In this document: one piece after another, positions 54,049 to 64,000 of the stretch
Position numbering within the stretch: position 1 is the stretch's first letter
Layout of the letters: the number at the start of each line of letters is the position of its first letter
Assembly (NCBI GenBank): GCA_033977485.1
Contig: CM066991.1
Location: forward strand, 36,453,850 to 36,517,849
Reading direction: 5' to 3'
DNA length: 64,000 nt
From: Hydrangea macrophylla
Lineage: Eukaryota; Streptophyta; Magnoliopsida; Cornales; Hydrangeaceae
Position numbers and translations under genes: made by a program
The notes under the pieces: generated by a model
Database searches by the model: none
What the model was told of the DNA's origin: nothing
What the model saw: the letters and a program-made list of their open reading frames with translations, nothing else

Positions 54049-57000
54049 CTATTGATAATACTTGCGGAGGTGTTGCACATGCCAAGGATGGGTGAGGTCG
54101 TGCCCGTCCATGCTCTGTAGCCAGTAGGTCCTGGTCGGTTGACCCGAGTTACTATATACGGTCCTTCCCAGTTTGCTCCCAACTTCCCATGGCTTGGGAC
54201 TCGGGTGGACGAGTTCACTGCCTTAAGAACAAGGTCCCCGACTTGAAAGCTACGATGCTTCACCTTACTGTTGTAATACCGTGAGACCCTTTGCTTGTAA
54301 GCTGCAACTTTTAGATAGGCCTGGTCTCTTTTTTCCTCCACCAGGTCTAGTTCTATCCTGAGGGCTTCTCCATTATCCGGGCCATTGAAGGTAGCCACTC
54401 GGTATGTGGGCAGCCCGAGCTCTGTGGGGACTACTGCCTCGAAACCATAAGTCAAGGAAAATGGGGTTTCACCCGTAGCTGCCCGGGGTGTGGTGCGGTA
54501 GGCCCACAAGAGGGCTGGGAGTTCATCGGCCCACAGGCCTTTGGCACCTTCCAACCTCGTTTTAATCGACTGCAAGATCGTGCGGTTGGTTACCTCGGCC
54601 TGACCATTAGCTTGTGGATGCTCCGGAGAAGAGTACTGATTCAGTATCCCATAGTCCGAGCAGAACTGTCTAAAGATAGGTGTATTGAATTGTCTTCCAT
54701 TGTCGCTGACTAGGACTCGTGGAATGCCGAACCTGTTAAGGATATTTCTCTCCACAAAATGCTCCATCTTTCGCTCGGTTATCGTTGCCAGGGACTCGGC
54801 TTCTGCCCATTTGGTGAAGTAGTCAACGGCTATTACGGCAAACTTAACCTGCCCTTTTCCTGTCGGTAAGGGACCAACGATGTCGATCCCCCATTGGGCG
54901 AATGGCCAGGGGCTATGGACTGGGGTCTGAAGTTCTCCCAGTCGGTTTATCATGGGAGAGTACCGTTGGCACTTGTCACATCTTCGGACGTACTCCTGCG
55001 AGTCTCGGGCCATGGTTGGCCAGTAGTAACCTTGTAGTAGGGCCTTTCTGGAAAGTGTCCGGCCTCCTACGTGGTTCCCGCAGACACCTTCATGGATTTC
55101 AAACAGTATGGCTTGAACTTGCGTTGGATGAACGCAGCGGAGGTACGGGATAGTGAATCCTCTCTTGTAGAGGATACCATCGAGAATATGGTATCGTGCT
55201 GCCCGGTATTTGACCCGCCTTACTTCCTCTTTGTCGTTTGGCAGCCCTCCTGTCGTCAAGAATGTCACGATCGGGTCCATCCAACTGAGCCCCAGAGTGA
55301 CCGGGTCGACTTCCATGCCTTCCGAGTTGGTCACACTTAGCTCGGGTAGGAATTGTATCCTTATCCCGGGCAAGTCGGATTTAGACGACGAGGCGAGGCG
55401 AGCAAGCCGGTCAGCTCTGGTGTTCTCTTCTCTAGGTATTCGAGTGAGGGAGAATCCTTGGAGCTTCTTGGAAACCGTTCGGACGAGGGCTAAGTAGGCT
55501 ATCATGCTATCTTCCCGTGCTTCATATTCCTGGTTTACCTGATTGACCACGAACTGGGAGTCGCTGTAGCTCTCGACTTGTTGTGCACTCATTGAAATGG
55601 CTAATTGTAACCCGACCAGGAGGGCTTCGTATTCGGCCTCGTTGTTGGAGGCACGAAACCCAAATCTCAAAGCATATTCGAGCTGGATTCCGTCGGGGGT
55701 AGTCAAGATGATCCCGGCACCACTACCTTGCTGGTTAGAAGAACCATCGACATACAGTACCCAAGTAGGGACGCCGGATTGCAATCCGGGCGGTAAGGCA
55801 GCAGGCTCGGGTTCTTCAACCGGATCTTCGGGATACGTAAACTCGACCAGAAAATCTGCGACGGCTTGTCCCTTGATGGCCGTCCGCGGCCGGTAAGTCA
55901 CCTCAAACTCCTCCAGTTCCAAAGCCCATTTAACGAGCCTTCCGGACGTGTCTGGCCGAGAGAGAATTTTGCGGAGAGGTTGATCGGTGAGTACTGTAAT
56001 AGCATGGGCCTGGAAGTACGGCCGGACCCTTCGGGCGGAGGTAATGAGGGCGAAGGCCAATTTCTCGATGCGGGAGTATCGGCTCTCCGCCCCTTGCAGT
56101 GCCCGGCTGGTGTAGTACACTGGGAACTGTATCCCGTGCTCTTCCCGAATAAGTGCCGAGCTAACCGCCGACGGCGACACTGCCAGGTAGAAGAACAACT
56201 CTTCCCCGGGCACGGGCGTTGATAGCAGGGGAGGAGAGGCCAGGTACTTTTTGAGTTCCTGGAATGCCTCCTCACACTCTTCCGACCATTGAAACGCTTT
56301 ACGGAGGATTTTAAAGAAAGGGAGGCACCGGTCAGTAGCTCGGGAGACGAATCTGTTCAGTGAGGCCACTCGTCCGGCTAGGCTTTGAACTTCCTTTGTT
56401 GACTTGGGTGACCGCATGTTGATGATAGCCTGAATTTTGTCGGGGTTTGCTTCGATTCCCCGTCTGCTGACTAGATGACCGAGGAACTTCCCGGACGAGA
56501 CCCCAAAGGTGCACTTGACCGGGTTCAACCTTATCCTGAACTTTCTCAAAATGCTGAAGGCCCCGGTCAGGTGCTCGAGGTGGTCGGTCTCTTCCTGGCT
56601 CTTGACCAGGAGGTCGTCCACGTACACTTCCATGGATTTTCTGATGAGGTCTCTGAACATGAAATTGAACAGACGCTGGTATGTAGCCCCGGCATTCTTG
56701 AGGCCGAAGGGCATAACTCTGTAACAGTACGTGCCTTGGTCGATGATGAACGCCGTCTTCTCTTCATCCCCGGGGTGCATGATGATCTGATTGTACCCCG
56801 AGTAGGCGTCTATGAACGAGAGGAGTGAGTGGCCTGCCATTGAATCGACAAGGAGGTCTATCCTGGGTAGCGGATAACAGTCCTTGGGGCAGGCCTTGTT
56901 GAGGTCGGTGAAGTCCACACACATCCTCCATTTGCCATTGCTCTTCTTGACCAGGACAACATTGGCCAACCAGTCGGGGTAATGGACCTCTCGGATGGAG

Positions 57001-59621
57001 TTAGCTTTCAGGAGCTTCGCGACCTCCTCACTTACAGCTTTTTGTCTTTCGGGGGCCATGCCCCTTCGCTTCTGCTTTATTGGACGGCAGCCTGGGCTGA
57101 CATTGAGACGATGGGACATTACTCGGGGATCAATTCCGGGCATGTCCTCGTGACTCCAAGCAAAAACGTCCTGATTTTGCCTTAGGAACTGGATCAACTT
57201 TTCTTTCAAGGCGGGCTCCAGTAGTGCGCCTATGTTGACCGTGTGGCCCGGGCGCTCTGGATCTAGCACAACTTGCTCCAATTCTTCCATAGGCCCGATC
57301 ACGTCCCTCTGGTCCCGGGGGTCCATTTCTTGGACGTTCAGTGATTCGGTGATTGCCCCCCGGCACAACGAGCTGACATAACAACTTCGAGCCGTGGTCT
57401 GGTCTCCTCACAAGCATCCAGGTCCCTGGGGAGTCGGGAATTTCACGATCAAGCTGTATGTGGAGACAACTGCTCAGGCTCTGTTGAGGGTCGGCCTCCC
57501 GAGAATGACGTTGTAGGCCGATGGGACCTCCACTATCACGAAATTGGTGAGCATGGAAACCTGCTGTGGGTAGGTCCCCATGAGAACTGGGAGTTCGATC
57601 GTGCCGAGCGGTTGAGTGCTGGAGCCGTTGAATCCGACCAGGGGTGTAGCAACTGGCCAGAGCCGATCCCGGTCAATCCCGAGTTGGTCGAACGCCGCTG
57701 TAAACATTATGTCGGACGAACTGCCTGTGTCCACCAGCACCCTCTGGACCACATAGTTAGCTATAGAAAGCGTTACTACTAGCGGGTCATCATGGGGGCA
57801 GTGGAGGCCCTGTGCGTCGTCGGACGAGAACGTCAGAACATCGGCTGGTGAGGGGCCGGTGGATTGGACCTGCCATACATCCGCTCGGGATGCTCGGGCA
57901 TGCCTCTTCCGCGCCGACTGAGAATCACCTCCGCCAGAAGTTCCTCCGGAGATCACATTAATGTGGCCGAGTGGTGGAGGGGGCTGACCGGGAGCTTGAG
58001 CATCCTGACGGGGGCGTTTGTCGGCCGTGACAAACTCGGCAAGATGCCCCTGCTCGATCAGTTTCTCAATCGCTATCTTCAGCTTGAAGCAATCCTCCGT
58101 TTCGTGGCCGTGATCCCTGTGATAACTGCAAAACTTCTCCAGGTTTCTCTTACCTGGTGGGGCTCTGAGTTTAGCTGGCTGCGGGAGCAGCCTCTGTGCT
58201 TCCGCAGCGGCCATCACCTCATGTATGGGCCGGGAAAGGGGAGTAAAAGCTGTTGGGCGCTGGCCCCTAACATCCTGTTGATCTTGCTTCGGCTTCTTTC
58301 CCAGACCCTTCTCTGATCCCTCGCGCTTGCGCTTGGCTTGCGGGGATTCGTCTCCCGCCTGGCTGGCGCGTTTTGCCTTCAAAAATTCTTCGGTGTCTAT
58401 ATACTTCCCAACTTTTTCCGAGAGTTCCACCAAGGTGGCCGGTCGATTCCGATGAAAAGATGTGGCCACCTTGGTGTGTTGAACTCCTGAACAGAAGGCC
58501 ATGATCGCGGCCGTCTCATTGAGGTTGCGGATCAAGAGCCTCTCCTGGTTGAAACGATCCACGTACTCCCTTAAAGATTCACCCTTTTGCTGCTTGACGG
58601 CTAGCAGTTGGGTATCTGGTTGGGATCGGTCTAGCATCCCGACAAACTGGCTAATGAAGAGTTTGCTGAGGGCTTTGAAGTTGTCAACCGTCCGCGGCTT
58701 CAAGGCATGGAACCATTGAGCGGCTGGCCCCTTTAGAGTACTGGGGAACGCTAGGCACAACAACTCGTCCGTTGTAGTGACCAGGGCCATCTGTGCCTTG
58801 TAGGTGCGAATGTGGTCCACCGGACTCCCCTTGCCGTCATATGAACTGAGATGAGGGGGTTTGAACTTTCGTGGAATCGGGAACTGTGTCACCCGGGTGG
58901 TGTAGGGAGAATCTGTTTCTGTATTCGTGAGGTCGTGACTGGACTTGCGGTTCAACCTCTCGATCTGTTGCTGTAACTCCTCGATCTGGGCTTTGACGTC
59001 GGTGTGCCCGGTCCTTCTTTCTGTGTCCGAGTGGTAGGTAGGGTCAGATGACGAGGCCTCATCCTCAAAGCGCGTGGACCTCGGGGATAACACTAGGCTG
59101 TGGGTTCGGGATAGTCTATGCCTCAGATCCCCCCGGCTCAGGACGGGTGGATCATTGACCGACTCCCGGGCTTTACGTCCTGGCGCTTCTCCCCTCGCAG
59201 CTCGTCTTCGCTCAATGAGGATCCTGGCATCCTCCACTCGGTGCGCTCGGCAAGGAATGTACCGAGGTCCTCTCTGCGAGCGCTTAGTAGCATGGCTACG
59301 TTCTCCCTCCGGATGACGCTCGCGATCTGGTTGGGACACTGGAGCAGATCGGGTTTTTCCTTGCGTCCGAACGGGCCCTTGGCTAGGAGCGCTCTTTTCG
59401 GGCCGCTTTTCCGACGAAGGGCTTTTCTCATGGTCCCCAACCGCCTTTTCGTGCTGGGCCATAAGCGCCTCTATTTGCTGTTGTGTTCAGAGCTGGCCCT
59501 CCAAGAGTTGTTCCAGCGCCGCCGAGACCTGGTCAGCGGTCATGGAGGTAGCACGCGGCTCGATCTGCAGGTCCTCCTGACCGGTTGAATCGGCAGTTTT
59601 CTTACCCTTCTTTGGCGGCAT
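54049..59621 (-). pseudogene. Tat-lineage gag-pol with three stops and one frameshift
   Basis: Single frame from ATG 59621 (MPPKKGKK). Gag core PRKFKPPHLSSYDGKGSP, FCSGVQHTK and KYIDTEEFLK; knuckle-like CSYHRDHGHETEDC; aspartic protease VDTGSSSD near residue 630. Stops are TGA at 59487-59489, 57474-57476 and 57408-57410; the last two fit C-to-T changes of CGA. The frame then stays open from 57407. Numbering from 57368: RT about 130-310 with YVDD at 249-252 and its own RNase H about 385-500. A second RNase H about 535-660 has D541, E579, D603 and D653, a Tat trait. Integrase has H759, H766, C797 and C800, then D829, D889 and E925 (35 residues between the last two). A frameshift near 54110 moves the end out of frame; the expected end WHVQHLRKYYQ with its stop (TAG at 54049) is readable in the shifted frame. 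Confidence 0.95.
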
Positions 59622-59665
59622 AGCGATCAGTCAAAGATTTTTGTTGATGAGAAAACTGTGTCTTT

Positions 59666-59683
59666 CCCACAGACGGCGCCAAA
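59666..59683 (-). other. PBS of the complete Tat element
   Basis: Minus-strand TTTGGCGCCGTCTGTGGG next to the 5' LTR. The TGGCGCCGT core fits a tRNA-Asp primer. Confidence 0.75.
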
Positions 59684-59684
59684 C

Positions 59685-60299
59685 TGATGATGCTGAAAAT
59701 TGGTAAGAGTAATCTAGACAGAAAATAAAGCCACAAAAGATTTGTATGTGGTTCGGTCCCGTTAATAAGGTGACCTACGTCAACGGGTGCGACTGTGCGC
59801 GTCTCACTAGCAGATCACCGGCGGGCCTGGTGAGCCAACAATGGTGGGCGGCACTACCAGTAATACCGGCCGGGTGTATGCTTGTAGATGGTGAGTTCTC
59901 TAGTACAGGATTGTATGCTTAGAGAATTGATAGTCGGATCCCTTTTGAGAGGGTAGGTGGGCTCTTTTATAGGTGCAAGAGTCCACCCTTACATAGTAAG
60001 CTTGTCAGATTAGGAAGCCTAATCTAATCGCAATGGATTTGTACAATGTTTGGAAAGTTTCCTAAGTGGTTTAGGAAACCATTGATTCTTCTTGATAGAG
60101 TCATGGCTGTATAAGGAAACAGTTCGGAAACATAATTGATGCCGCATCTCTTGGGACTTCACCACGACCGCCTGGGTATCCCGGTCAGCAACAGCAGGAC
60201 ACCTCGGGAGCGTGGGCTCCACGCCTCAGATCCGGCTTTCCCGGGCCATTGCTGAACACGTGGCGGTTGAACAATTACAGAATATTTCTTGACATATCA
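59685..60299 (-). repeat. 5' LTR of the complete Tat element
   Basis: 615 bp, paired with 48099-48713. A minus-strand TATAAAAGAG near 59970 is the likely promoter of gag-pol. Followed by the TACAT target duplication. Confidence 0.95.
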
Positions 60300-60820
60300 T
60301 ACATTATAGCGTTATAGATCTTGGGATATCATAAAATAGCAATGGGGACATTCCCCTAATTTCTCATAATTTATAAACATGTATAGGTATTTAATTAATA
60401 TTTAAATATCGTAGATAAAACAATAGTTATTTATTTATTAATTATATTATACATGCAAACAACAATATATGTTATTATACAACAATAGTATATAGAATAT
60501 AATAAATACTTTTTAATAATATTGTATAAAATATCATTAGGGACATAGCCCTAGTTTTTTTTTTTTTTTTGGAATTTATAAATGCATATTGGTATTTAAT
60601 AGGGTTAACTAGTATTAAATCCATTTTAGTGTAACTTTATTATAGTAGGTCTACTCCTAAAAACATTTTGGTGATAGGTCCACAAATTTAATTTTGGACC
60701 ACACTACCCTTCTCTATCCAGATATGCACAATCATTGCTAAAAAAAATGACTTTTTAAATTCAAAATCATATCCAATGTAATATCTATAAATATATATAA
60801 ATATACCCAAAATCTAGTCA

Positions 60821-60823
60821 AAA

Positions 60824-60854
<31 letters not shown>

Positions 60855-60873
60855 GAGAGAGAGGGAGAGAGAG
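60821..60873. repeat. (GA)n microsatellite
   Basis: About 25 GA units with minor interruptions, immediately upstream of the captured gene fragment. It may derive from a GA-rich 5'UTR. Confidence 0.9.
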
Positions 60874-60896
60874 ACACTGGCCTCCACTGCCACCTC

Positions 60897-61226
60897 CGAT
60901 CTGAATCCTCCAGTTCCTTCGCCCTCATCACCACCGCACACAGCAAGTTCTCCTCCAACGGCTACGATCTTGCTTGGGCCAATAACTCCGTCGATGTATT
61001 CGATCAACTCCTCCTCATGTCTTTCAAGTTTCAATCTCTTGCCGTCGATCTGATATCTCTTCCGATGTCGATAATCGTCGCCATCTTTGGCCACGCCTCA
61101 GCTAGTGGCTTCATCCTTGCTCTGAGCCACGACTATATCTTGATGAGAAGGGATGGAGGGTTTCTCTATATGAGCGAAGTGTACATTGGGCTTAAGATTC
61201 CGGCTTGGTTCAGTTTTGGTTTTTGA
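60897..61226 (+). pseudogene. Captured fragment of an enoyl-CoA delta isomerase-like gene
   Basis: A 109-residue open stretch ending at TGA 61224. It reads SSFALITTAHSKFSSNGYDL, then SLPMSIIVAIFGHASASGFI, LALSHDYILMRRD and FLYMSEVYIGLKIP. The order beta strand, SNGYDLAWA, oxyanion-hole helix GHASASGF, LALSHDY and YMSEV is that of plant peroxisomal delta3,delta2-enoyl-CoA isomerases (crotonase fold), which act on unsaturated fatty acids in beta-oxidation. The N-terminal third and C-terminal part are missing: after KIP the sequence departs from the family. It lies inside a transposon-like insertion, so it is a transduplicate, not a working gene. Confidence 0.75.
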
Positions 61227-61309
61227 TTCAAAATCTTTATGGGTTTTAGCTTCAATTTTAGTTTTTTTGCTTCGGTGATGTGAGTGTTAAAACTTTTTAT
61301 TTTCACCAA

Positions 61310-61560
61310 TTTGTTTACTCATTTTCAATGTAAAAAATGTGCTGATTTTTAGTGTAGAAATGTGTTGAGTTTACACTTATTCGCTGATTTTCAGTGTAAA
61401 AATTGACTCCTGTTGGTTTTGTTTTGATTAATGATGATGGCTTTGTTTCGATCATGATTTTTTTGTGCTTATACTGAATTTCAGTGTAAAAAATGTGTTG
61501 ATTGTCAGTGTAAAATTTTGTTGATTTACATATTTGTTCACTAATTTTCTATGTAAGATT
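61310..61560. repeat. Dispersed TTTTCAGTGTAAAAA words
   Basis: At least six variants of TGATTTTCAGTGTAAAAATG in 250 bp within the captured insertion. They are probably internal or subterminal repeats of the carrier transposon. Confidence 0.6.
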
Positions 61561-61561
61561 T

Positions 61562-61565
<4 letters not shown>

Positions 61566-61592
<27 letters not shown>
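61566..61592. repeat. (CT)n microsatellite
   Basis: About 13 CT units within the captured insertion. Confidence 0.9.
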
Positions 61593-61596
<4 letters not shown>

Positions 61597-61689
61597 CGCA
61601 CCGTTTATCTACAATAAAACTCATTTTCCAATGTTCTCCCAACTTGATTTTGTGTGATTTTTTGTTCCAAAATTTGGTTAATTGTTCAA

Positions 61690-61850
61690 TGATGTGAAAT
61701 TTTACACTAGTGACAAATTTCTTGTATGTTACTTTACTTGTTATGGGATAGTGAGAAATTATGTGAAATTTTACAATAGTTAGAAAATTCTTGTATTTCT
61801 TTGCTTGTTATGAGATAGTGACAAATTCTATACAGTAGAAATTTAATTTG
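61690..61850. repeat. Tandem duplication of about 70-80 bp
   Basis: Two imperfect copies containing GTGAAATTTTACAATAGT, TTCTTGTAT and TTGTTATGAGATAGTGA follow one another. Confidence 0.65.
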
Positions 61851-62833
61851 ACACTGAATTTTTCCATCAATAGTGAAAAATTTCGTACAGTGATAAAATA
61901 TTGTGTAAAATTGTACACTGAAACGTAGTGTAAAAATGAACAATGATTAAGTGATGCCTACTGGATATGTTTTGGTCCTTTTATGCCATACTTGTGAACA
62001 GGATTTTGAAAATCCAGTGAATATTGCACAATGATAATGCAATGTAAAATTGACAAAAATTAGCTGGATTTAAATTAGTTACCTAAAAAAAATCAGTTAC
62101 CTAACAAAAGGGGATTTAAATCACAAATTAAATAATTCAATTTTTGACTATATAACCAACTATCCGTATTTAATATGCCTGTATATATATATATACACAC
62201 GCACATGCTAATTATTTGTTCCAAAAATAACTCCTCAATTAAAGGGATGTCCATAACCAAAAATCACAATAATATCCTAGTTGTATTACCATAAATAATC
62301 GAATGTATGTATATATATAATTCTGTATATAACACTTGTGGGTAAAAAGGTAAAATTAGTTACCTCAATTTGGGAATTTTACTATTTTTGGACATATTGC
62401 CAACATCTTTTTTAAGTTGGGCCTAATTCAAAAATCTTTGGTAGAGAGAGATTTATGGCTAGTTTCCTATATTTTATATCTATTTAAATACCCTTAAAAC
62501 TATTTATATTACACTTATAAATTACTAAATAATTAATATTATATTATTACAATAATATAATTATACTCAGTATATTAGGAATATTATACAATAATATTCT
62601 ACAACTTGAAGGTATTTAATAATACATTTAAACTATTTATAAATAATTAAAACAATTTAAAATCTATGTTCATTATTTATTATATCAATATAAATAACAA
62701 ATATATATATATGTATAATACAATAGTGATTATCAAAATATTAGAATTATTATATAATAATATTCCATAAATTAAAAGTAATAAAATTACATTTTAATAC
62801 TATTTATAATAATTAGTAAAAACATTCAAAATC

Positions 62834-62869
<36 letters not shown>

Positions 62870-62871
62870 CT

Positions 62872-63320
62872 CAGACCCGGCGGGTCAGACCCGAACTGAC
62901 CCACTTACAAACGGATTATCCGTTTACACAAACAGAGTAACCCAAGTTGTTGACCCACTGGGTCAAACCCGACCGAACCATAACCTAAATGGACTACCCA
63001 TATACACACATAAAAGAACCCATCCTAAAACTCAATCGGGCTGGACCCGAACCCGAACCCGTCACCCAAACCTACTCACAAATTGGCCCAACCTGCTAAC
63101 CCGAACCTAAACCAGAATTAACCCAAACTCGGATCCAACTATAGACACAGACCAGATCGCCCCGTTTATCCGAACCCGGCCCAATGTGAGCCCGACGTCA
63201 AAACGACATCGTGCTACTTAAATGGTCCACGGATTTTATCCACCCGACACGTTTACCCATTTACTCACTCAAACCAACCCATCCAAATACAAACCCGACC
63301 TGACCCAAGACCTGGGTGTT
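62872..63320. repeat. Degenerate AACCCGACCCG-type tract, LTR copy 2
   Basis: Counterpart of 18838-19410. Irregular CCCGACCC, AACCCGAACCC and related words. Confidence 0.7.
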
Positions 63321-63904
63321 ATAACCCGCTTCCTTTTCTTCTCCGGCCAGCCCAGGCCATCGTCGGCGAACCGCGACCTCGTCGGAAAACTTCCCTGGCC
63401 TAAAGCTCACTCTCCTCTCCATGGAATTTTCTAATTCCAACGCCAAAATGACCAGTTCTTCTCCCTCTATAACATACTAGGAGCTCAAGACTGGGTTCAT
63501 TCAATTTGGGTGCCTACCAGTCCATTATTCTTTCGGCCTATAAGAAGAATAATGGTTTGCATGCACGTCCAAACTTATACCAAATAAAGAACTGGTCTTA
63601 GGGGGTGTTCCTGGGACCATAAGGGTCTGTTTGATGTAATCAAAAGGCAGTTTGGTGAGCCTTCAAAAATCGAGTTCATACTAGAGCTCTAATGGCTGAC
63701 TGGAGCTCACACAAAGCCTTGGGCTTTGTTTGGCTTGCATACAAGGGTCTTGGGGGTACTTACAGGATATGTAAGTGTCCATAATAGAAATGGGGTAGTG
63801 GGTTTAAACCCAAGATTGTCTCAATCTCTCTTTATCTTCTCCGATCCTCTTTTTCTCTCTCGTCTGCGTCTCTCCTCCTCCTCCTTCTGTTTCTGTGTGA
63901 GTGT

Positions 63905-63945
63905 GTGTACACAATGTATGTGTGTGTGTGTGTGTGTTTGCAAAG
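63905..63945. repeat. (TG)n microsatellite
   Basis: About 10 uninterrupted TG units plus flanking partial repeats near the window end, inside LTR copy 2. Confidence 0.9.
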
Positions 63946-64000
63946 AGGAAGTGGACTGTGGGTGTACAATGTAGAGGTGTGAGTGTGGTGTATACAAATC

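Larger units (their letters stand above)
48099..60299 (-). mobile_element. Complete Tat-lineage gypsy element with antisense genes
   Basis: A 12,201-bp minus-strand element with LTRs 59685-60299 (5') and 48099-48713 (3'), TSD TACAT (48094-48098 and 60300-60304), a TTTGGCGCCGTCTG PBS and a GGGGGGCAGC polypurine tract. Order in its own sense: LTR, PBS, gag-pol (59621-54049), hairpin repeats, two genes on the opposite strand (53189-51085 and 50288-49194), polypurine tract, LTR. The LTRs differ at about nine positions by eye (1.5%). Antisense ORFs in the 3' region are known for some Tat/Ogre/Retand elements. Here one is clearly spliced and two are in tandem. Confidence 0.96.
60602..62467. mobile_element. 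Putative Pack-MULE-like insertion carrying a host gene fragment
   Basis: It interrupts LTR copy 2. The ends form imperfect inverted repeats: left GGGTTAACTAGTATTAAATC, right (reverse complement) GGAAACTAGCCATAAATC. Flanking 9-mers TATTTAATA and TATATTTTA match only at 6 of 9 positions in AT-rich DNA. The interior has a captured coding fragment (60897-61226), CT/GA repeats and CAGTGTAAAA-type repeats. Mutator-type capture is the best guess; a Helitron or simple insertion is possible. Confidence 0.45.
45968..64000 (-). mobile_element. Large gypsy-type LTR, copy 2 (split and cut by the window end)
   Basis: Starts TGTCACGCCCTGG at 45968 and follows copy 1 (16400-36351) throughout: the GACGTC array at 46770-46960, an AAT tract at about 62837-62870, a CCCGACCC tract at 62872-63320 and the GCCGG region near 63340. 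It is interrupted by the Tat element 48099-60299 and by the insertion at 60602-62467. Its right end is outside the window, so solo LTR versus full element cannot be decided. Confidence 0.8.

Noticed and set aside
60738..61094. 118-residue minus-strand frame across the GA repeat
   Set aside because: Antisense shadow of the isomerase fragment plus simple repeat. The crotonase motifs read on the plus strand.

Overview
The window is plant nuclear DNA, almost certainly from an angiosperm with a repeat-rich genome. It is built nearly entirely of LTR retrotransposons (Ty1/copia and Ty3/gypsy) inserted into one another, plus small DNA transposons. I see no intact host gene, rRNA, tRNA or CRISPR array. 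The only host-derived coding sequence recognised is a captured fragment of a crotonase-fold gene resembling peroxisomal enoyl-CoA delta isomerase (about 60.9-61.2 kb). Plant features include PBS sequences for initiator tRNA-Met (TGGTATCAGAGCC), a Stowaway MITE, Mutator-type MITEs, and Sirevirus-, chromovirus- and Tat-like lineages. The species cannot be named from the sequence.

Layout, left to right. (1) 1-3327: a minus-strand copia element, cut by the window edge, with two in-frame stops. (2) 3328-4738: the 3' end of a plus-strand chromovirus-like gypsy element (integrase, chromodomain, LTR). (3) 5613-5904: a Stowaway MITE. (4) 6004-6785: a gypsy reverse-transcriptase relic. (5) 6846-36908: a degraded minus-strand Sirevirus-like copia that is the outermost shell of a deep nest. 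Beside its PBS sits a gag-only Tat-lineage element (12303-16287, TSD CCAAT). Its LTR (16294 to 36908) is split by a large probable solo LTR (16400-36351). That LTR is split by a gypsy element carrying pol but no gag (19909-35568, TSD AGGAT). The 3' LTR of that element is split by a very young gag-only element (27176-35166, TSD GACTG). (6) 37071-41417: the 3' part of a Tat-lineage element with the relic of a spliced antisense gene. (7) 41418-45967: an LTR fragment and a cluster of MITEs, three of them with 9-bp target duplications. (8) 45968 to the end: a second copy of the large LTR, split by a complete 12.2-kb Tat-lineage element (48099-60299, TSD TACAT) and by a putative Pack-MULE carrying the isomerase fragment.

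How the parts work together. The 48099-60299 element encodes Gag, protease, reverse transcriptase, two RNase H domains and integrase on the minus strand. Between pol and its 3' LTR it carries two genes on the opposite strand. Each has its own TATA box, ORF and a shared 3' motif. The second is spliced from four exons with phase-compatible GT-AG introns, and most of that structure is conserved in the diverged relic at 37.8-39.8 kb. This is the strongest candidate for an under-described system here. Two gag-only elements from different lineages and one pol-without-gag element lie in the same nest, which suggests mobilisation in trans. A second unusual feature is a set of doublet arrays of near-palindromes. 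TCGATCGA-type sites are paired at exactly 19 bp in the LTRs of the young gag-only element. GTCGAC-type sites are paired at about 20-21 bp in both a gypsy LTR and the 3' non-coding region of the Sirevirus.
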